Assembly (NCBI GenBank): GCA_965153455.1
Contig: OZ234498.1
Location: 13,826,001-13,890,000, forward strand
Length of the DNA stretch: 64,000 bases
Source: Sphagnum compactum
Lineage: Eukaryota > Bryophyta > Sphagnopsida > Sphagnales
Direction of reading: 5' to 3'
In this document: positions 11,619 to 23,920 of the stretch, in pieces
Layout: each line of letters begins with the position of its first letter
Position numbering within the stretch: position 1 is the stretch's first letter
The notes under the pieces: model-generated
Database searches by the model: none
What the model was told of the DNA's origin: nothing
What the model saw: only the letters and a program-made list of their open reading frames with translations
Translations under genes and position numbers: made by a program

Positions 11619-13510
11619 ATGTTCCTAGTTCAATCCCATGAAACATTAGTTTATTGGGAAATGGCAAATTTTATGTGTGAGCGAATTTTGAAAAGAATTC
11701 AAAATGTTGTGCCTAAAGGTGAGTTTGTATCATTAAATTCAAATGAAGTGGTTGTTATTGATTACGAGTCTTGTATATTAGTTCATGTATATGTGATGTG
11801 GGCATGGAGAAGAGTGTTTGTTTTTTTTACTCTTCAACGTGTTGTTGAAAGTGATAATGTAGACCACTTAACCCTTGTCATTACCCAATCCCTTATATAA
11901 CAAGGAGGGCTAACCAAAAAGGACCTAAGTGAGATGTTCATTTGCTTTGGTGCAAATGGAACCTTTTTATTTCCAAGGTTGCCACATTATATTGACATCA
12001 TAATTGAAGGAAAAACACATTCCCTACATGATGGGGCAGCATTGCATGGCCCATAGGACATATTTTGTTGTGCAAGTTTTTGTTTAACTTGCTAATAGTA
12101 GCCAAGTTAGAGAATTTGCTCCAATCATTATACTCTTACTTCTCAAACTCCCATAAACAACATTTGGAATTTAATAAGCTTATTGAAATTGTGGAAAAAC
12201 ATGATCTAAGATCTTGAAAAATGTCAAGATTCAATGTATATCAATGTTTGAGCCTTTGAAGCATGTCATGGTAGAATACAAGACTTTGTATTGTGAAAAT
12301 GTCATAGGACAACCCTTCAATTGCTCAAACAAAGTTAATTCTCAACCTCCTTTATGATATTCACATATTATTAACCTTGTCTTGTTTGTTGCCATCATTG
12401 GAGGCAAATTTACGCCTTGATCAAATTTGTTCAAATAAAATACGTTTTTCATTTGTGATTTTGTGACAACTATAAAATTCCATCAAGTTGATTTCTTCAT
12501 AATTTATTATAATGTATGATTGGTTACCAATGTGTGCATTTTCAAGTTTTTTGTGATGTTGCGGACAACAATTTTACCACCATCACCCAAGATTGGGTTA
12601 TATTAACTTCAACAGTAGTGTAAAAACCCTTGCATTTTGCATGGTTGATCATTCATATCAAGCTCACATTTTCAATGCAATTATTGGGGTTAATCAATTA
12701 GTGTCTAAGGATGTTTTCTTAACATCCATTGCATAAATGAAGGCCCAACGTTTTGTTGTTATTGACATGCTTATCAAAGAATTAAATGAATGTTTCATTG
12801 ATTCTAAGTTGATGAATGCCCTCAGCATTATATATCCACAATTTTCGATCTGATTTGATGTTAATTTCTCTTTCTCCTTGCATATTAATGTTATCAAGAA
12901 GCATTACTATGAATTGAAAAAGGTAAACCATCATTGGATCAAGTTGTGGAACCTTTTAATGCTAACCTTTTGAACTTGTAGCAATTCATGTTTAAGTTCA
13001 ATATGAATACACAAACATTCAAGGCAATGGCTAAACCTTTTGATACCAATCTAGTGACAAAGTTGTGAAAGACATTTAGTAAGAATGGCTTGTTCATTCA
13101 ATGACTATATGAACTTGGTTGACATAGTTGTTTCAATGCTTAAATCTATGGAAGACAAACACAGTTCTTTCATTTTTGCATTCATGAAGGACAAGTTGTG
13201 CAATTAGTTAGGAAAACATTTGGACATAATTGTTCGCATGTTTTCATATGAGTTCTTTATTCAAGAAATTTCCCTTATCAAAAAGCCATTACAAGTTTTA
13301 AAAATCACAAAGTGCAAATTGGTGTTGTCACTTAACACCTTGTGTTCATTGGATTGTTGTGGCTTAGTCTTTTTGTTTCCATGATTTGGACAAGCATGGT
13401 AATTATGTTTATTTCATCATGAGTTTTACTAATATTTGGGTGTGGGGAGTGAGACTTTGAATCACATTGAAAAAAGTTTGATATTAGACTAGGGTTCAAC
13501 TCCCTCTCAA
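11619..13510 (+). pseudogene. decayed hAT-superfamily transposase (ZNF862-like type)
   Basis: A 93-residue open stretch begins at ATG 11619 (11619-11900) and includes VVVIDYESCILVHVYVMWAW. Past its stop, similarity continues in shifting frames: GGLTKKDLSEMFICFGANG, then VAKLENLLQSLYSYFSNS with HVMVEYKTL, then FIDSKLMNALSIIYPQFSI and FSLHINVIKKHYYELKKVN. This order matches the hAT-type, zinc-finger-protein-862-like proteins abundant in some non-flowering plants: RNase H-like core first, then a C-terminal block ending near 'LHINVIKKHY'. Numerous stops and frame shifts show it is dead. The N-terminal zinc finger and element termini were not found. The family call rests on motif memory. Confidence 0.65.
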
Positions 13511-14552
13511 AGTATTAATCTTCTTTGGTTATACAATTTCAATGTTAACTTATGTGTTTCATATTTGCCAAACTATTCTCATATAACCACATTCGCTACA
13601 CTAGTTTTGTCTAGTTTTGTCTGAGGTTTCTAGTTGGATTTAAATTTTTTTAAAAATGAATTGTCACTTCGACTTATTTTGAAAAGGTCATGTATTGAGT
13701 CAACAAGTGACCTAGAAACCACCTATTTCTATGCCAAAAACACCGTAGTAGCCACTTAGGCACATAAGAGGACAAAATTGTTGCCACTTGCACACATTTT
13801 AAATTTTTTTAAAAAAAACCCTTGATTCCAACTAGTAGGCACCATTAAGAATTGTAATCAACAAAGGGGTTGAGATAACATCAAGTTTAGAAATCAATGT
13901 CTTCGATAAGATTAAAGATGTTGTCATGGGTGCCTCATTGAAATCTGTACATTTTAGAATGTAATTTTCTATAAAGTTTGTACCCACATAATGGATCAAT
14001 TTTGGTAATGTTGCTTGCATATCCAAATTGTCCCCACCATTAAGCCATATAGCCTTACATCATGCCCAACAACAGCTCTCTATCAGCATTTACCACATCC
14101 AGTGTACAATGTTGGTTGTGTTTGTTTAGAGGGTTGTAAGTCCTGGTCTTTGTCTACCTTGTTGCATGCCTAATGAGGTCATAGCCATTGGCTATGTGTG
14201 GGGGGGTATAGTTGGCTGTTGTCATCATCATCCTTGGGACAATGGAAGGAGTGTTGCAAAGTCTAAACAACAACATCACCATGCATGTGTAGGTACCCAA
14301 GTGCAAGATGATCTCGTCTCAATCCTTTGGAGCTATTGTTATTCGATCTTTAGTACAAGAATCCATCAATGATAAAATAGCAATTCACAGCCGTTACAAA
14401 TGTTTGGTGGCAATCAAATGTCATCCTAACCCAAATTTCATTCTATGTGTTAATAAAAGATTGCAAAAAGAGAAGTTGAGAGAATTTTGCCTACCCATTA
14501 GGTGCCTACTACTTACCAACAACCAAATCCACAACATCATCAAAAAAAAATA

Positions 14553-14588
<36 letters not shown>

Positions 14589-16560
14589 TTCCACCTTTGA
14601 CCTAAAGCTTCTTAGGGCCAAATGCGCTTTCAAATGTACTTGACTAGCAGATAGAACATTGTTCCAGGTCTAGGAAATAGTCTTCCTAAATGGTGTGCTA
14701 GAATTTCACAAATTGCCCATCATGTCAAAGAATGACTAGTATTCAACACCACAAACCATTAATCCCCAACATGTCTAGATGGCTCATGCACTTTAGCACC
14801 TAAAGCATTGAAATGGGGTGCTGAAATCAAAAGATATAAACTCATTTATAAGTCCAATTCACCTATTGTCATTCATATTAACTATAGTTCATGGGTGCCC
14901 TTGGCACCTTTTTATTTTTTTGGTTTTCAAGTGTCCATATTGATCACCAATTGCAAAATAGAAGCAACCATGCTCCCTATGGCCCACCTTTTCTGTTTAT
15001 ATACATGGGAGTTGGACTTTGGGCAAACCATATGGGATAAATGTAGGTGCTATTGTGAACTTGTGGAACCCTTTGGGAACCTCGTGAGAACACATAAGGA
15101 ACATCTTGTGAACAAGGAAAAAAAGCCCAAAAAATCATTTGCATGCTCATCCCAACATTGTTACTTTGAAAATTTTGAATTTGCATGCTATTAAGGTGCC
15201 TTCGTAAAAGGGTGTCAATGTTGGTAGCTTTTGGGGGCTAGGGCAGTGTACTATACAAATGGATGTCCTTTTTGTAAAGGAATCATAAGCACATTGTATT
15301 GAACTAATGACATTATCAATAGACATTGCTTCAATAAAATAAGGAGGGTCTATATGTACATCCCTTGTGAAACCGTTAAGTTATTAGTGGCATGAAGATT
15401 TGTGTGATTTCATACTCTAGTCTTGCTAAGGCATTTTTAGCTAATTTTATGTTTCCAATTTTCTAGTGTTTGATATGGTTGCAAAACATGACCATCACCA
15501 TATGTATTCCTCATTGACATTACTTCTTGGGAAGAATTATTTCGGCACACATCTGCTGACTATCAATCAAGTGTCCAGTATCTAAAGAGTTGGGTCAAAA
15601 GGACTCAGACACAGACACAAAGACAATATTATTTTTATCATATAGATTTCGTAAATTGTAAACCTTGTCTTCTAGTACTGGAAAAACTGAAAAAAAAATG
15701 TTGCACTCTTCAAATACATTCCTTTCAAGGTATATAGTTCACTCGCAACCTCCGATATTATGGCCACTTCACATCCCTTATTCTAGCATACTATAGAACT
15801 AGCCATTCAATTCCAATTGTAGGTCACAGCCACATCAAACCAATAGCCTAAGTAGCTGGGACTAATGGCTGCTTGCCCATGGTTGTCCACTCAATTCAGC
15901 ACAACCTAAGTTAAGCGCTTCACCTAGGTAGCCAACCTGAGTGTGGCCCAGTTCATGTAGGTCGGTTGCATATGACCAATGTGAACTGCAACCTCAAATA
16001 TATGCAATCTAAACCCACAACATATAACAAAAATAGGTCACACAAAGTCCAAAACTATGTAACCCATTGTGGAAAATGTCATTGCAAAATCATGTGAAGA
16101 AATTATTCATGGTATCTTTTAAGACTGAAGTTCTGTATAAGGCTGCAAAGTAAACCACAATTATGGGACAAATACAATACACTGGTGCCACTGTGTAAAG
16201 TCCTAATTTGCTCTGTGATCTGAAACCTACAAGCATAAAATTAGAGAAGAGAAAAAGGGTAAAAGTACCTCATCAACCAAACTGTTTTTTGCTGGACTTG
16301 CTCCTCCATAGTGAATTTCTATGCACATTCTGAAAGCAGCACCAAATATCTAGCTCTTTGCAAAATCACAGGCACATACTGGATCTCTTTTTCTTGCTCT
16401 ACAACACTTGATGGTACAATGATCAAAAGCATTCACTCACTTGATTGGGCTTGCAGGCAGAGTAGTTTAAGTCTATTGTACAATGCTCAGAGCATTACTC
16501 GTCTGATGGATTTGTGGGAAGAGTAGTTTAAGTCTCTGATGGGCTCATTACCTCACAACA
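13511..16560. other. intergenic, no gene seen
   Basis: Mostly AT-rich and unassigned. The frame at 14808-15194 is open for about 128 codons but begins at TTG and matches nothing I recognise. From about 16.3 kb the sequence becomes less AT-rich, as expected for the 3' flank of the SPL2-like gene. A 15-base word (GAGTAGTTTAAGTCT) is repeated there at 16458 and 16518. Confidence 0.5.
14553..14588. repeat. compound (CT)n(CA)n microsatellite
   Basis: A CT run (14553-14564) passes directly into a CA run (14565-14588). Confidence 0.97.
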
Positions 16561-16572
16561 CATCAGAGAGTT

Positions 16573-16578
16573 TTTATT
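16573..16578 (-). terminator. candidate poly(A) signal of the SPL2-like gene
   Basis: TTTATT on the plus strand reads AATAAA on the coding strand, about 114 bases past the stop codon. Plant signals are loose, so this is only a candidate. Confidence 0.4.
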
Positions 16579-16691
16579 GACCAAGCTACACAATGCACCT
16601 ACCACCCAATATGGTTCAACTCCCTCCAACAATATTCTTAGGAATGAAACCCCAAAACAAAACCACACGAGGCAAGAGGAATTGGTTTCTT

Positions 16692-19337
16692 CTAAGAATC
16701 AAAAACACGCACAATGCCACTGACTGTTTGCCTGCACACTGGGCATCGAGGGTTAGTTCCTTGCTCAACTTGTTGAGCACAGGTGACACAACAAACTCGG
16801 TGCCCACAGTATATGAATGCTGCTCGCCTTCTCCTCAACAAGCACACTACACAGAGCTCCCCATCAGGAATATCCATCATGTCATCACCAGCATCATCTA
16901 TCAGCCTGTCTTGCCTGCACACATATTGTCCACACCAAATCAGATCTCACTTTCAAGCTCTTGTTTCTCTCTTCAACAGTGACAGGAGTATTTCTGTGAA
17001 GTTCGATAAAACATAATGTGACATAGAACACTGACCCCAGCTTAAGTAAGTGACAACCCTGAGTCTGAACAGCTGAAATTCCTAGTCAATACACCCTCTT
17101 TGTCAAATCACATCCAGTTCATGCCCTGGAAAGATTCATAACATGAACACACCATGACTAGACAACAGAAATTTTCCCAAAGAAAGACACTCTGAAACAT
17201 GCCTGCTTTCGTCATCCCGCTGTTGACTCCGTTGCTGTCGCTGCTTCCACTTTGCCCAATTTCTGAAATACACACAGATGCAGGAGGGCACTATTAGGAG
17301 CAGCTGTTAGCTATAGAAAATCACAATGGCACAGACTGGACCTACTGACATGAGACCAATACACACTATCACATACCACAATCTCCTCCCACTTATTTTG
17401 TGAAAGTACTGAATGGCATGAGATGATTCAAGGAAGCTTCTCATTTCCAATTAAAACTGGCAAGTATGAAGCATTACTACATGAAATCTTGATGATATTG
17501 CAGAATGCAAACAGTCTAGACAGTACACATGCAAAAAAATCTTCCTGAGAACTTGAAAATTTTCTTGAGAAAGAGGGACTTCATGTGAGGGGTCTGTTTG
17601 CACATACTTGATAAGGGCATAACCTAAAACTCCAGTTGCAACTATTGTGGCAGCAATTCCCATCCAGAACAGGACATTTCGTCCATTTGCAAGATCTAAT
17701 AACAGCTGATCCCTTGTAAGATCCGTCCTGTTCCAAGCATACAAACAGGAATTGAACTTCATGAACCAGCCAAGCTATAATGAATCAACCTTATTGACCA
17801 ACAAAAAATTAAAATTCAGACATATGAACAAAATCCACAGTGAGATTTCAAGAGACTCTAGTGGCTGCAAGAGGAATTGCGTCCAACAGCAACATACACT
17901 TGATGGAATACTCAATGAAAGCAGAGCAAAACGTCAGTGCAATGTACAAGAAGACTGGCAAGCAGCCAGAAGGTTTAATGATTGGAGTTCCATCCAGAGA
18001 CACACTCAGAGTGCCAACTGCTGTGATCTCCCGGCCTAGTGGCAGTATTTTCTCCTCATCCAAGAGGCCGACCTGCCACAAATGACAAAAAAAACCACAA
18101 GTAAACCTTTTATGGCACCATTCACTCACTGTCAAGCCATGAGAAAACAGAGTCTGAAACCAGCCAGAGACTGCTGAACAGAAACACTTCAATACAGCTT
18201 TGTTCAGAAAAGCAAGTTCTGATAAATGCAAGCTACTGCTGATCATGCAAAAAGCTTATGCCTGAAGGGAAAAACTTTGTTATGCAAAATAATAGATCTA
18301 CCCAGATGCCAGACCCAAGGGATTAGAAGCACAAGTCTGAAGACAAGAAAGATTCAGACCGGATAACGTCGTCCAAACATGGCTTGCAAGAAAGTGTATG
18401 ATGAGGATGGTACTGGGTGGAAACGATGGTAGATGGTAACAAGGGGTATGGGATGCTCTGTATCTTCCATATTGATATGTACATACACTGCTAGCTCCCC
18501 AGGTTTATGATCTGCTGGGCCATTCCTCTCCACCAGTACAAATGGCACCTAGATACAACACAAAAGATACATCCCGGAGACAAACAATCAGCCCATACCA
18601 TGCTACTCAATCTTGTGAGCAGATTGGTACTTATGAAAACCTTTGATATAAAACATTGACACTGCAAGTGGGCAGAAGAAGACAAATGCTCAAACATGTC
18701 ACATTCCAATGGTGAAGACACCAGGTTTTCAATCTTACAAAAGAAAACACAGATAAAAAAGCATGAGCAAAAGAAAGCAAGAAGACTGGAAAAATCTACA
18801 TTAGTGTTTTCAGTAAGGTGTCAGAATGTCAAGGTGAAGCAAATGGACATGGAAAGTATATTATACCTTGCGCCTTGAAACTGTGACTTGCTCCTTCCGT
18901 GAACCCCATCCCAAAAGGCCTCTCCACTCATAGCCCCACCCAAGTATGCCTCGCCATTCATTGTATAAACACTGAAGAAAAAGCCATCCACACCCCCCCA
19001 ACAGCAGCAGTGCAACAACAACAACATGCAAAGTATTAGAACATGAGAGACTCAGATGGTGAAAGAAGAGGAGAAGTGCACAAGTTGAATTTGCAAGATA
19101 CCATCTAGTAGTGCATGAACTTGGAACCATCACAACTCTCTCTCTTCAGCTTTATCCATCTCTCAGCAGGCTTAATTCATCTCCAAGTGCACAAGAAGCT
19201 CATGCTGTGGCAACCAAACATTTGGAAAACCCTAGAGCACAAATAAACCCAAACAAAACCCTAGAGCACAAGCTAGCTTTGCCACTACAGCTCAAGGTCT
19301 ACTGCTGCACCAGAGAACTACACATCCTATGACCATG

Positions 19338-19376
<39 letters not shown>

Positions 19377-20013
19377 ACCTCAGAATGATGCTGAGCATTG
19401 TTGTTACATCCAGAAAGAGGAGAAAATTTCTGCTTGAAGAATTTCTGCAGGTGTGACTATAGATAGAATGGAGGCTACAGGACGAGGAGGAGTAGGATGG
19501 TCTCACCGTTTGTGTCCTCTCCAAGTACACTGCTTTCTCATCGACATTTTCTGCGGTAAGTGCACCTGTATCATGCTCAGTTTTGTGTTTGGATTCCTCC
19601 ACACATGCTTTGCTCTGCACTCTTCCCCTCACCATCACAATTGCTGCTGCTGCTGCTTTTTCTTGTTGTTGCTTTGTCGAAAGTTCCTGTGGCTGTGTTG
19701 TGTAGCTCCTCCTCCTCCTCTGCCATAATAGACTGCTGAATGGAAATTGCGGATTTGTTTCCACCCTCTCGGAGTCATCATCATGCAAAATGATCCTTGC
19801 TCTCTCTTGGTTGCTCCCGTCGACCAAGCTGCGAAGATCGGCGATTCGCGACAATGGGGTTTCTTCCAGTTCCTTCAGAGCTCTGCTGTGAGCGCGGTAC
19901 TTGAGCCATGTTCGCAGCGCCAGGACTGACATGCCGATTCCCAAAACCACGCCATCTCCTGCAAGGGCGATCCTTGTGAGAGCTACACAGAGCTCATCCT
20001 CATGGGCTGCCAT
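16692..20013 (-). CDS. SPL2: SP1-like 2 (SPL2/MULAN-type) RING E3 ubiquitin ligase
   Basis: Seven coding exons: 19507-20013, 18867-18971, 18360-18548, 17948-18072, 17608-17727, 17203-17262, 16692-16914. They join in phase to 1329 nt, 442 residues. An N-terminal membrane segment (about 8-30) is followed by the GIDE region (RTQTCLYNEWRG near 166-177, GLLDEEKILPLG near 269-280), a second membrane segment (about 327-348), a basic linker (NWAKWKQRQQ), and a C-terminal RING: C390, C393, C405, H407, C411, C414, C426, C429. Arabidopsis SP1 and its relatives sit in the chloroplast outer envelope and ubiquitinate outer-membrane proteins such as TOC subunits; that role here is inferred. At 442 residues it is longer than my recollection of Arabidopsis SPL2 (about 380); the extra length is mostly low-complexity exon-1 sequence. 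The start is the first in-frame ATG (20013). Intron 6 needs a GC donor. Confidence 0.93.
17201..17202 (-). other. non-canonical GC 5' splice site, intron 6 of the SPL2-like gene
   Basis: The coding strand reads AAAGCAG then GCATGT at the exon 6 end. Joining after CAG to the acceptor at 16915 gives the in-frame arginine linking DDES to QDRLIDD and the RING. The nearest GT, four bases downstream, would put the next exon out of frame with an early stop. The intron is therefore best read as GC-AG. Confidence 0.75.
19341..19373. repeat. (CT)n microsatellite in intron 1 of the SPL2-like gene
   Basis: An uninterrupted 33-base CT run on the plus strand (AG on the coding strand), about 130 bases inside the 5' end of intron 1. 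Confidence 0.97.
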
Positions 20014-20331
20014 CTTCTGGAGATAGGAAGATGGCGTCACGCTCCACCACCGCCACCCAAAATGTCACAGCAAAGTGCTTACCTCCTGACACTGCAAACT
20101 CTTGTGCCTTTCCCTCCCCCATCGGATCCTACACCCAAAACCCTTCTCCAACATTCTCTATACCTGATTCCACACAACCTGAAATCAGCCAAAAAAATCT
20201 CCATAATAAGTGCTTCAATTTCACAAAAACCTGGTCTGGATTCAAAGCTCCACAAAAGTGGCCTTGAGAATATCTGCAAGAGAAGAAGACGAAGAACTAC
20301 CGCACTCCCAAAACCCTAATAACATTCTTCA

Positions 20332-20795
20332 AACCCTAAGGCAAGCTCGCAAAACCCCACGCCGCGTGTCTGTGTTTTTTTCCGACAGTTCCGAGTCTTC
20401 TCTATGGTCGTGCCTCAATTACATGCTTGCCTGTTGTGGCCTTTTCCGACGACGTTTCAAGGATTGAGCCTCCGGGCGAAAAACCTAATGAGATTCCTCA
20501 AACCCTAAGGCAGGCTCGCAAAACCCTACTCGCGTGCGTGTGTGCTTTCCGACAGTTTCAGAGTTCTCTCTATGGTCGTGCATCAATTGCATGCTTGCCT
20601 ATTGTGGCCTTTTCCGACGACAGATGAAGGATTTAACCTCCGCCCAAAAACCCGGAAGACATTGTCCAAACCCTAATGCAAGCTCGCAAAACCCTACGCG
20701 TGTGCGCCTGTGTGCTTTCCTGCAGTTCAGAGTTCTCTCTATGGTCGTGTCTCCATTGCATGCTTGCCTGTTGTGGCCTTTAGCCAGCGATCGCG
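20332..20795. repeat. about 169-bp tandem array, nearly 3 copies, 5' flank of the SPL2-like gene
   Basis: Units begin with AACCCTAAKGCARGCTCGCA at 20332, 20501 and 20669, and share CTATGGTCGTG and TGCTTGCCTRTTGTGGCC blocks. Each unit starts with a telo-box-like AAACCCTAA, a motif common in plant promoters. The array starts about 320 bases upstream of the SPL2-like start codon, so it probably overlaps its promoter. Plus-strand open frames over it are repeat-driven and I do not call them genes. Confidence 0.9.
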
Positions 20796-22057
20796 GTTCT
20801 GGTTTCCCTCTGGGCAGTCGTCTTGCGTGCCTGTTCACCCTGGGTGTCAGCATAATCCCTTCGACCTCTCTGTCTCGCTTCTGTCTCTCTTTCTCTCTAT
20901 CTTTCTCTCTCTGCACATGAATGCATGGTCTTTCTCCTCCATTCTGTATCGTCTTAGTCCAGCAGAAACCGATTCAGGGATGCCATTGTGGGTGATTTAC
21001 GTTTGGAATCGGGGTGGGATGGTGTTTGTCAATGCAGGAGAGTTGCAAGGGCTGTCAATGCAGTGACCCCCGACATCCCGTTTTTGACTGCAATCCTGCC
21101 ATTCACTGGCACTCATGCTTGCATTGCAATAGTAGGTGTTCTAATCTTAAGCTTTTCCCTAAGTGCTTTGATTTGTGTCCCTGGATGATGTATGCACTTT
21201 CCTTTCCCTGCAGCTTGCATCTTTCAAACTCTTGTCTTTTCAGTCTATGTTTTTGGACTTGTGGATCTGTTCACATTGCAAAGCTTGAACTGCATACACT
21301 AAAATGATAATTATGTCTGGTGCAATGTCATGTGTATCTTTGCTGAGCCTGTTGAGCCTGCTAGACAACTACAGTTATTGCAACATCCTACTCACACAAT
21401 TCTCAACTTCTGGAACCAATCTACACATCTTCAACACAGCAGGTTGTGTCTGTTCTTCTTCTTCTATTAGTTGAAATTATGGGGGTTGGTCAGTATTAAA
21501 GTCTCAGTTATTTATTTCAAGGATCTTGAGCATTCATTTCTTCAAGTTGGGACTTTTTTGCAGGCTTCTGAGCAATTGATCACATGAGGAACATAATTGC
21601 TGCCTGCCCAGAAGCAATTGTTCTCAATATCCCGGACCCCTCCTTGTTTGTTCAAGATCATGCTGCTTGCTTCAGCAATGGAAGATTTTTGGGTTATAGT
21701 CTTTAACATGGATACTTTTTCAGAATTAGAGATACTTAGAGAAATTGGTCTCTACTTGCATTTTCACACTATTTTGGTGCTTGGCAATGAACATGTCATA
21801 TAGTGGTGGAAGTATGGCGATTTTCAATGCTTCAAGTGTTGTAGGCCTTCTTTGCTTCAATGCTTTTCAATACTTCCAATTCTGAATTGTGTTCTTTGCC
21901 CTTCTTTGATCAAACTCTGGAGACTCTGTCTCATGCAGGACTCATGTTTTCTCAAGATGGGTATATGATATGGGAATCTGTTGATCTCAGTTCTCAATGG
22001 AGCTGGAATCCTTCTATTAACCATGCGGGAATTCTGAGGAATATGGGTGCACCAAAT
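20796..22057. other. less AT-rich flank, no supportable CDS
   Basis: CT-rich stretches (20880-20920) and several acceptor-like TGCAG words on the plus strand suggest transcribed DNA, possibly a divergent non-coding transcript. Open frames are short: a 39-codon ATG frame starts at 21583 and a 78-codon one at 21860. I recognise neither. Confidence 0.3.
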
Positions 22058-22170
22058 TATCAACATCCACTCTCCAATAGAAGACGCTGCAATTGATGTA
22101 TACTACTTGTGGACACCGAATATCAACATCCACTTTCCAACAGAAAATGCTGCAATTGATGTATACTACT
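22058..22170. repeat. 63-bp tandem duplication
   Basis: Units beginning TATCAACATCCACT lie at 22058 and 22121, and both run to GCAATTGATGTATACTACT. Confidence 0.93.
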
Positions 22171-23549
22171 CATGAACCCATTTGTGGTTTCTTGTGTGGT
22201 ACATAGAATATATTCTTGTTTGCAACTATGGACTAGGTAACGGTGAGAGCACACAAGTTTACCATGTATAGTCAAGGTGCACAAGCCTCTACAATCTAGG
22301 TCTCTAGAAAGAGCTCCACCTTTTCCTTCTTCAGTTTATTCCTCTTCTTCTTAGAAATCCTCTCTGATATCCAAGTTTGAGAGAGCTTTTGAAGCAATCA
22401 GAAAAAACGAAAGAGATTGTAGGAAACATTGAAGAGATATAGTTTTAAAAAGCCCAGAAGTTAGGCAAGTCCTAGCAAAATGTTTGCAAATTTTTGTCGT
22501 TCTTTCAATCTGTCTTACTCCTCTTTCAACTTCTACAACTTTTCTCTAGACTGTCTTTGCAATTTCTCCACAAGACTTGCGTTAACATTCATTGTGGAAA
22601 CAAAAAATGATTGAAACCTGCTTGTAGAAAACGAAAACAAAGAGTCACTATACACAGTAACCAGTGTGTGCTCAAGCTAGTTACTGGATATAACCGTCCG
22701 TTGCGGGCACTAGTTTGACTGTGGAATCCCCATTTCATCCCCAATTCAAGTGTAGCCTGGAAAGTGAGCACAAACTGGGTATTGTGCAATGAAAGTGGGT
22801 AACAGTTCACAAGATTTGCAGGATTTATTCTGATGCAATGAGGAGTATGAACAGCAGTGAAGTTGTAGGCAAGGTAAATCCAAAACTTTGGGGCGGGGGT
22901 GGGCAAACTCCTGTGAGGAGTGAATTCAAGAATTGAACCTTGCATTTCTAGAATTTAGAGAGCAATCCTTTCCACAATGTTGCCACAATGAATTCAAATT
23001 ATAATGGACACATTTTAGTATAATTCTTGATTGTCAAAATGTTCATTGAGGCTGCTTGACCCCTTTATTAGAATTTTTTTGAAAAAATTAAATGTTTCGA
23101 CAAAATATTGCTTATTGTCACTACTAAGTATATATGATAGTTGTTAGAGAAGTTTGTATGCAATGGTGGGCTGCTATCAAAAACAGGAACAAACCTTCAA
23201 TGCTTATTAGGGTAATCCTTAAGGTTTATAACTATGGTTCTCAAATAATCAAGGAATTGGTTTTGATATATAAACACAGTTCTCCAGAAAATGAAATAAA
23301 TAACAATAAATAAATAACTACTGGTTCTTTACTGTTTCTTTCATTGACACCATATGATGTCTGCAGTTTTTTTTAGATACCCAAATCCACTTTTTTTTTT
23401 CCCCGATTTTTCCTTTCAAAAAGCCAGATAATGGGGTTCTCTCACTCTGAAATATCTTGCAAACCCAAACCAATGGTTATTAAGAAAATCAAGGATGCCC
23501 AACATGGGTTGTATCTACCACTATTGTGCAGGTACATATAATGGGCACG
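22171..23549. other. intergenic, no gene supported
   Basis: The minus strand is open for 118 codons from an ATG at 22945 to 22589, but I recognise no family, domain or splice context. The rest is AT-rich filler. Confidence 0.4.
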
Positions 23550-23552
23550 TAA

Positions 23553-23920
23553 GAGCATCTCCACCGGTGCTCAGTATGTGACTCCAGACAGTAAAATTCA
23601 TTGTGACAAAGTCAAACTGTGCCGGTTTAGCTCAGGAAATTGGTTTTTCTGCACCAAATTCTTGTAGCTTGCGGTGGCTAGTAAAACGCGCACACAGTTG
23701 TGCACCTCCAAAAAAGAGTGTAATAAATTGGACCTGACTGCGGCTCACTATTTCTGATTGGTCGATCATAATGATTGGTCCAGGTGGTTTGATATTAGTA
23801 GTTCCCATGTATATGCAGTTCTAGTTACAGTTTTATTGATGGGGTTGCCAAACAAAAAACAGCTAAACTTAGACATTTAATTTTATTATCCAGAGTGACA
23901 TACTGACGGTGGAGATGCTC
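23553..23920. mobile_element. Tourist-like MITE (PIF/Harbinger type)
   Basis: The left end GAGCATCTCCACCG...TCAGTATGT and the right end ACATACTGA...CGGTGGAGATGCTC are imperfect inverted repeats of about 24 bp. The 368-bp element is flanked by TAA on both sides (23550-23552 and 23921-23923), the 3-bp target duplication typical of PIF/Harbinger elements. No coding capacity. Terminal GAGCATCTCC is a common end of plant MITEs. Confidence 0.88.

Noticed and set aside
14808-15194. 128-codon plus-strand open frame
   Set aside because: It starts at TTG, lacks any motif I know and has no codon pattern distinct from its surroundings.
16593-16982. 129-codon plus-strand frame over the RING exon
   Set aside because: It is antisense to the zinc-binding RING exon, which has a clear family match on the minus strand.
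19453-19728. Plus-strand frame rich in Cys, Phe and Leu
   Set aside because: It is the antisense of exon 1 and intron 1 of the SPL2-like gene.
20427-20920. Several plus-strand frames with similar internal peptides
   Set aside because: Similarity comes from the 169-bp tandem array, not from protein conservation.
22589-22945. 118-codon minus-strand frame with an ATG
   Set aside because: No recognisable domain, splice sites or promoter; left as an unsupported frame rather than a gene.
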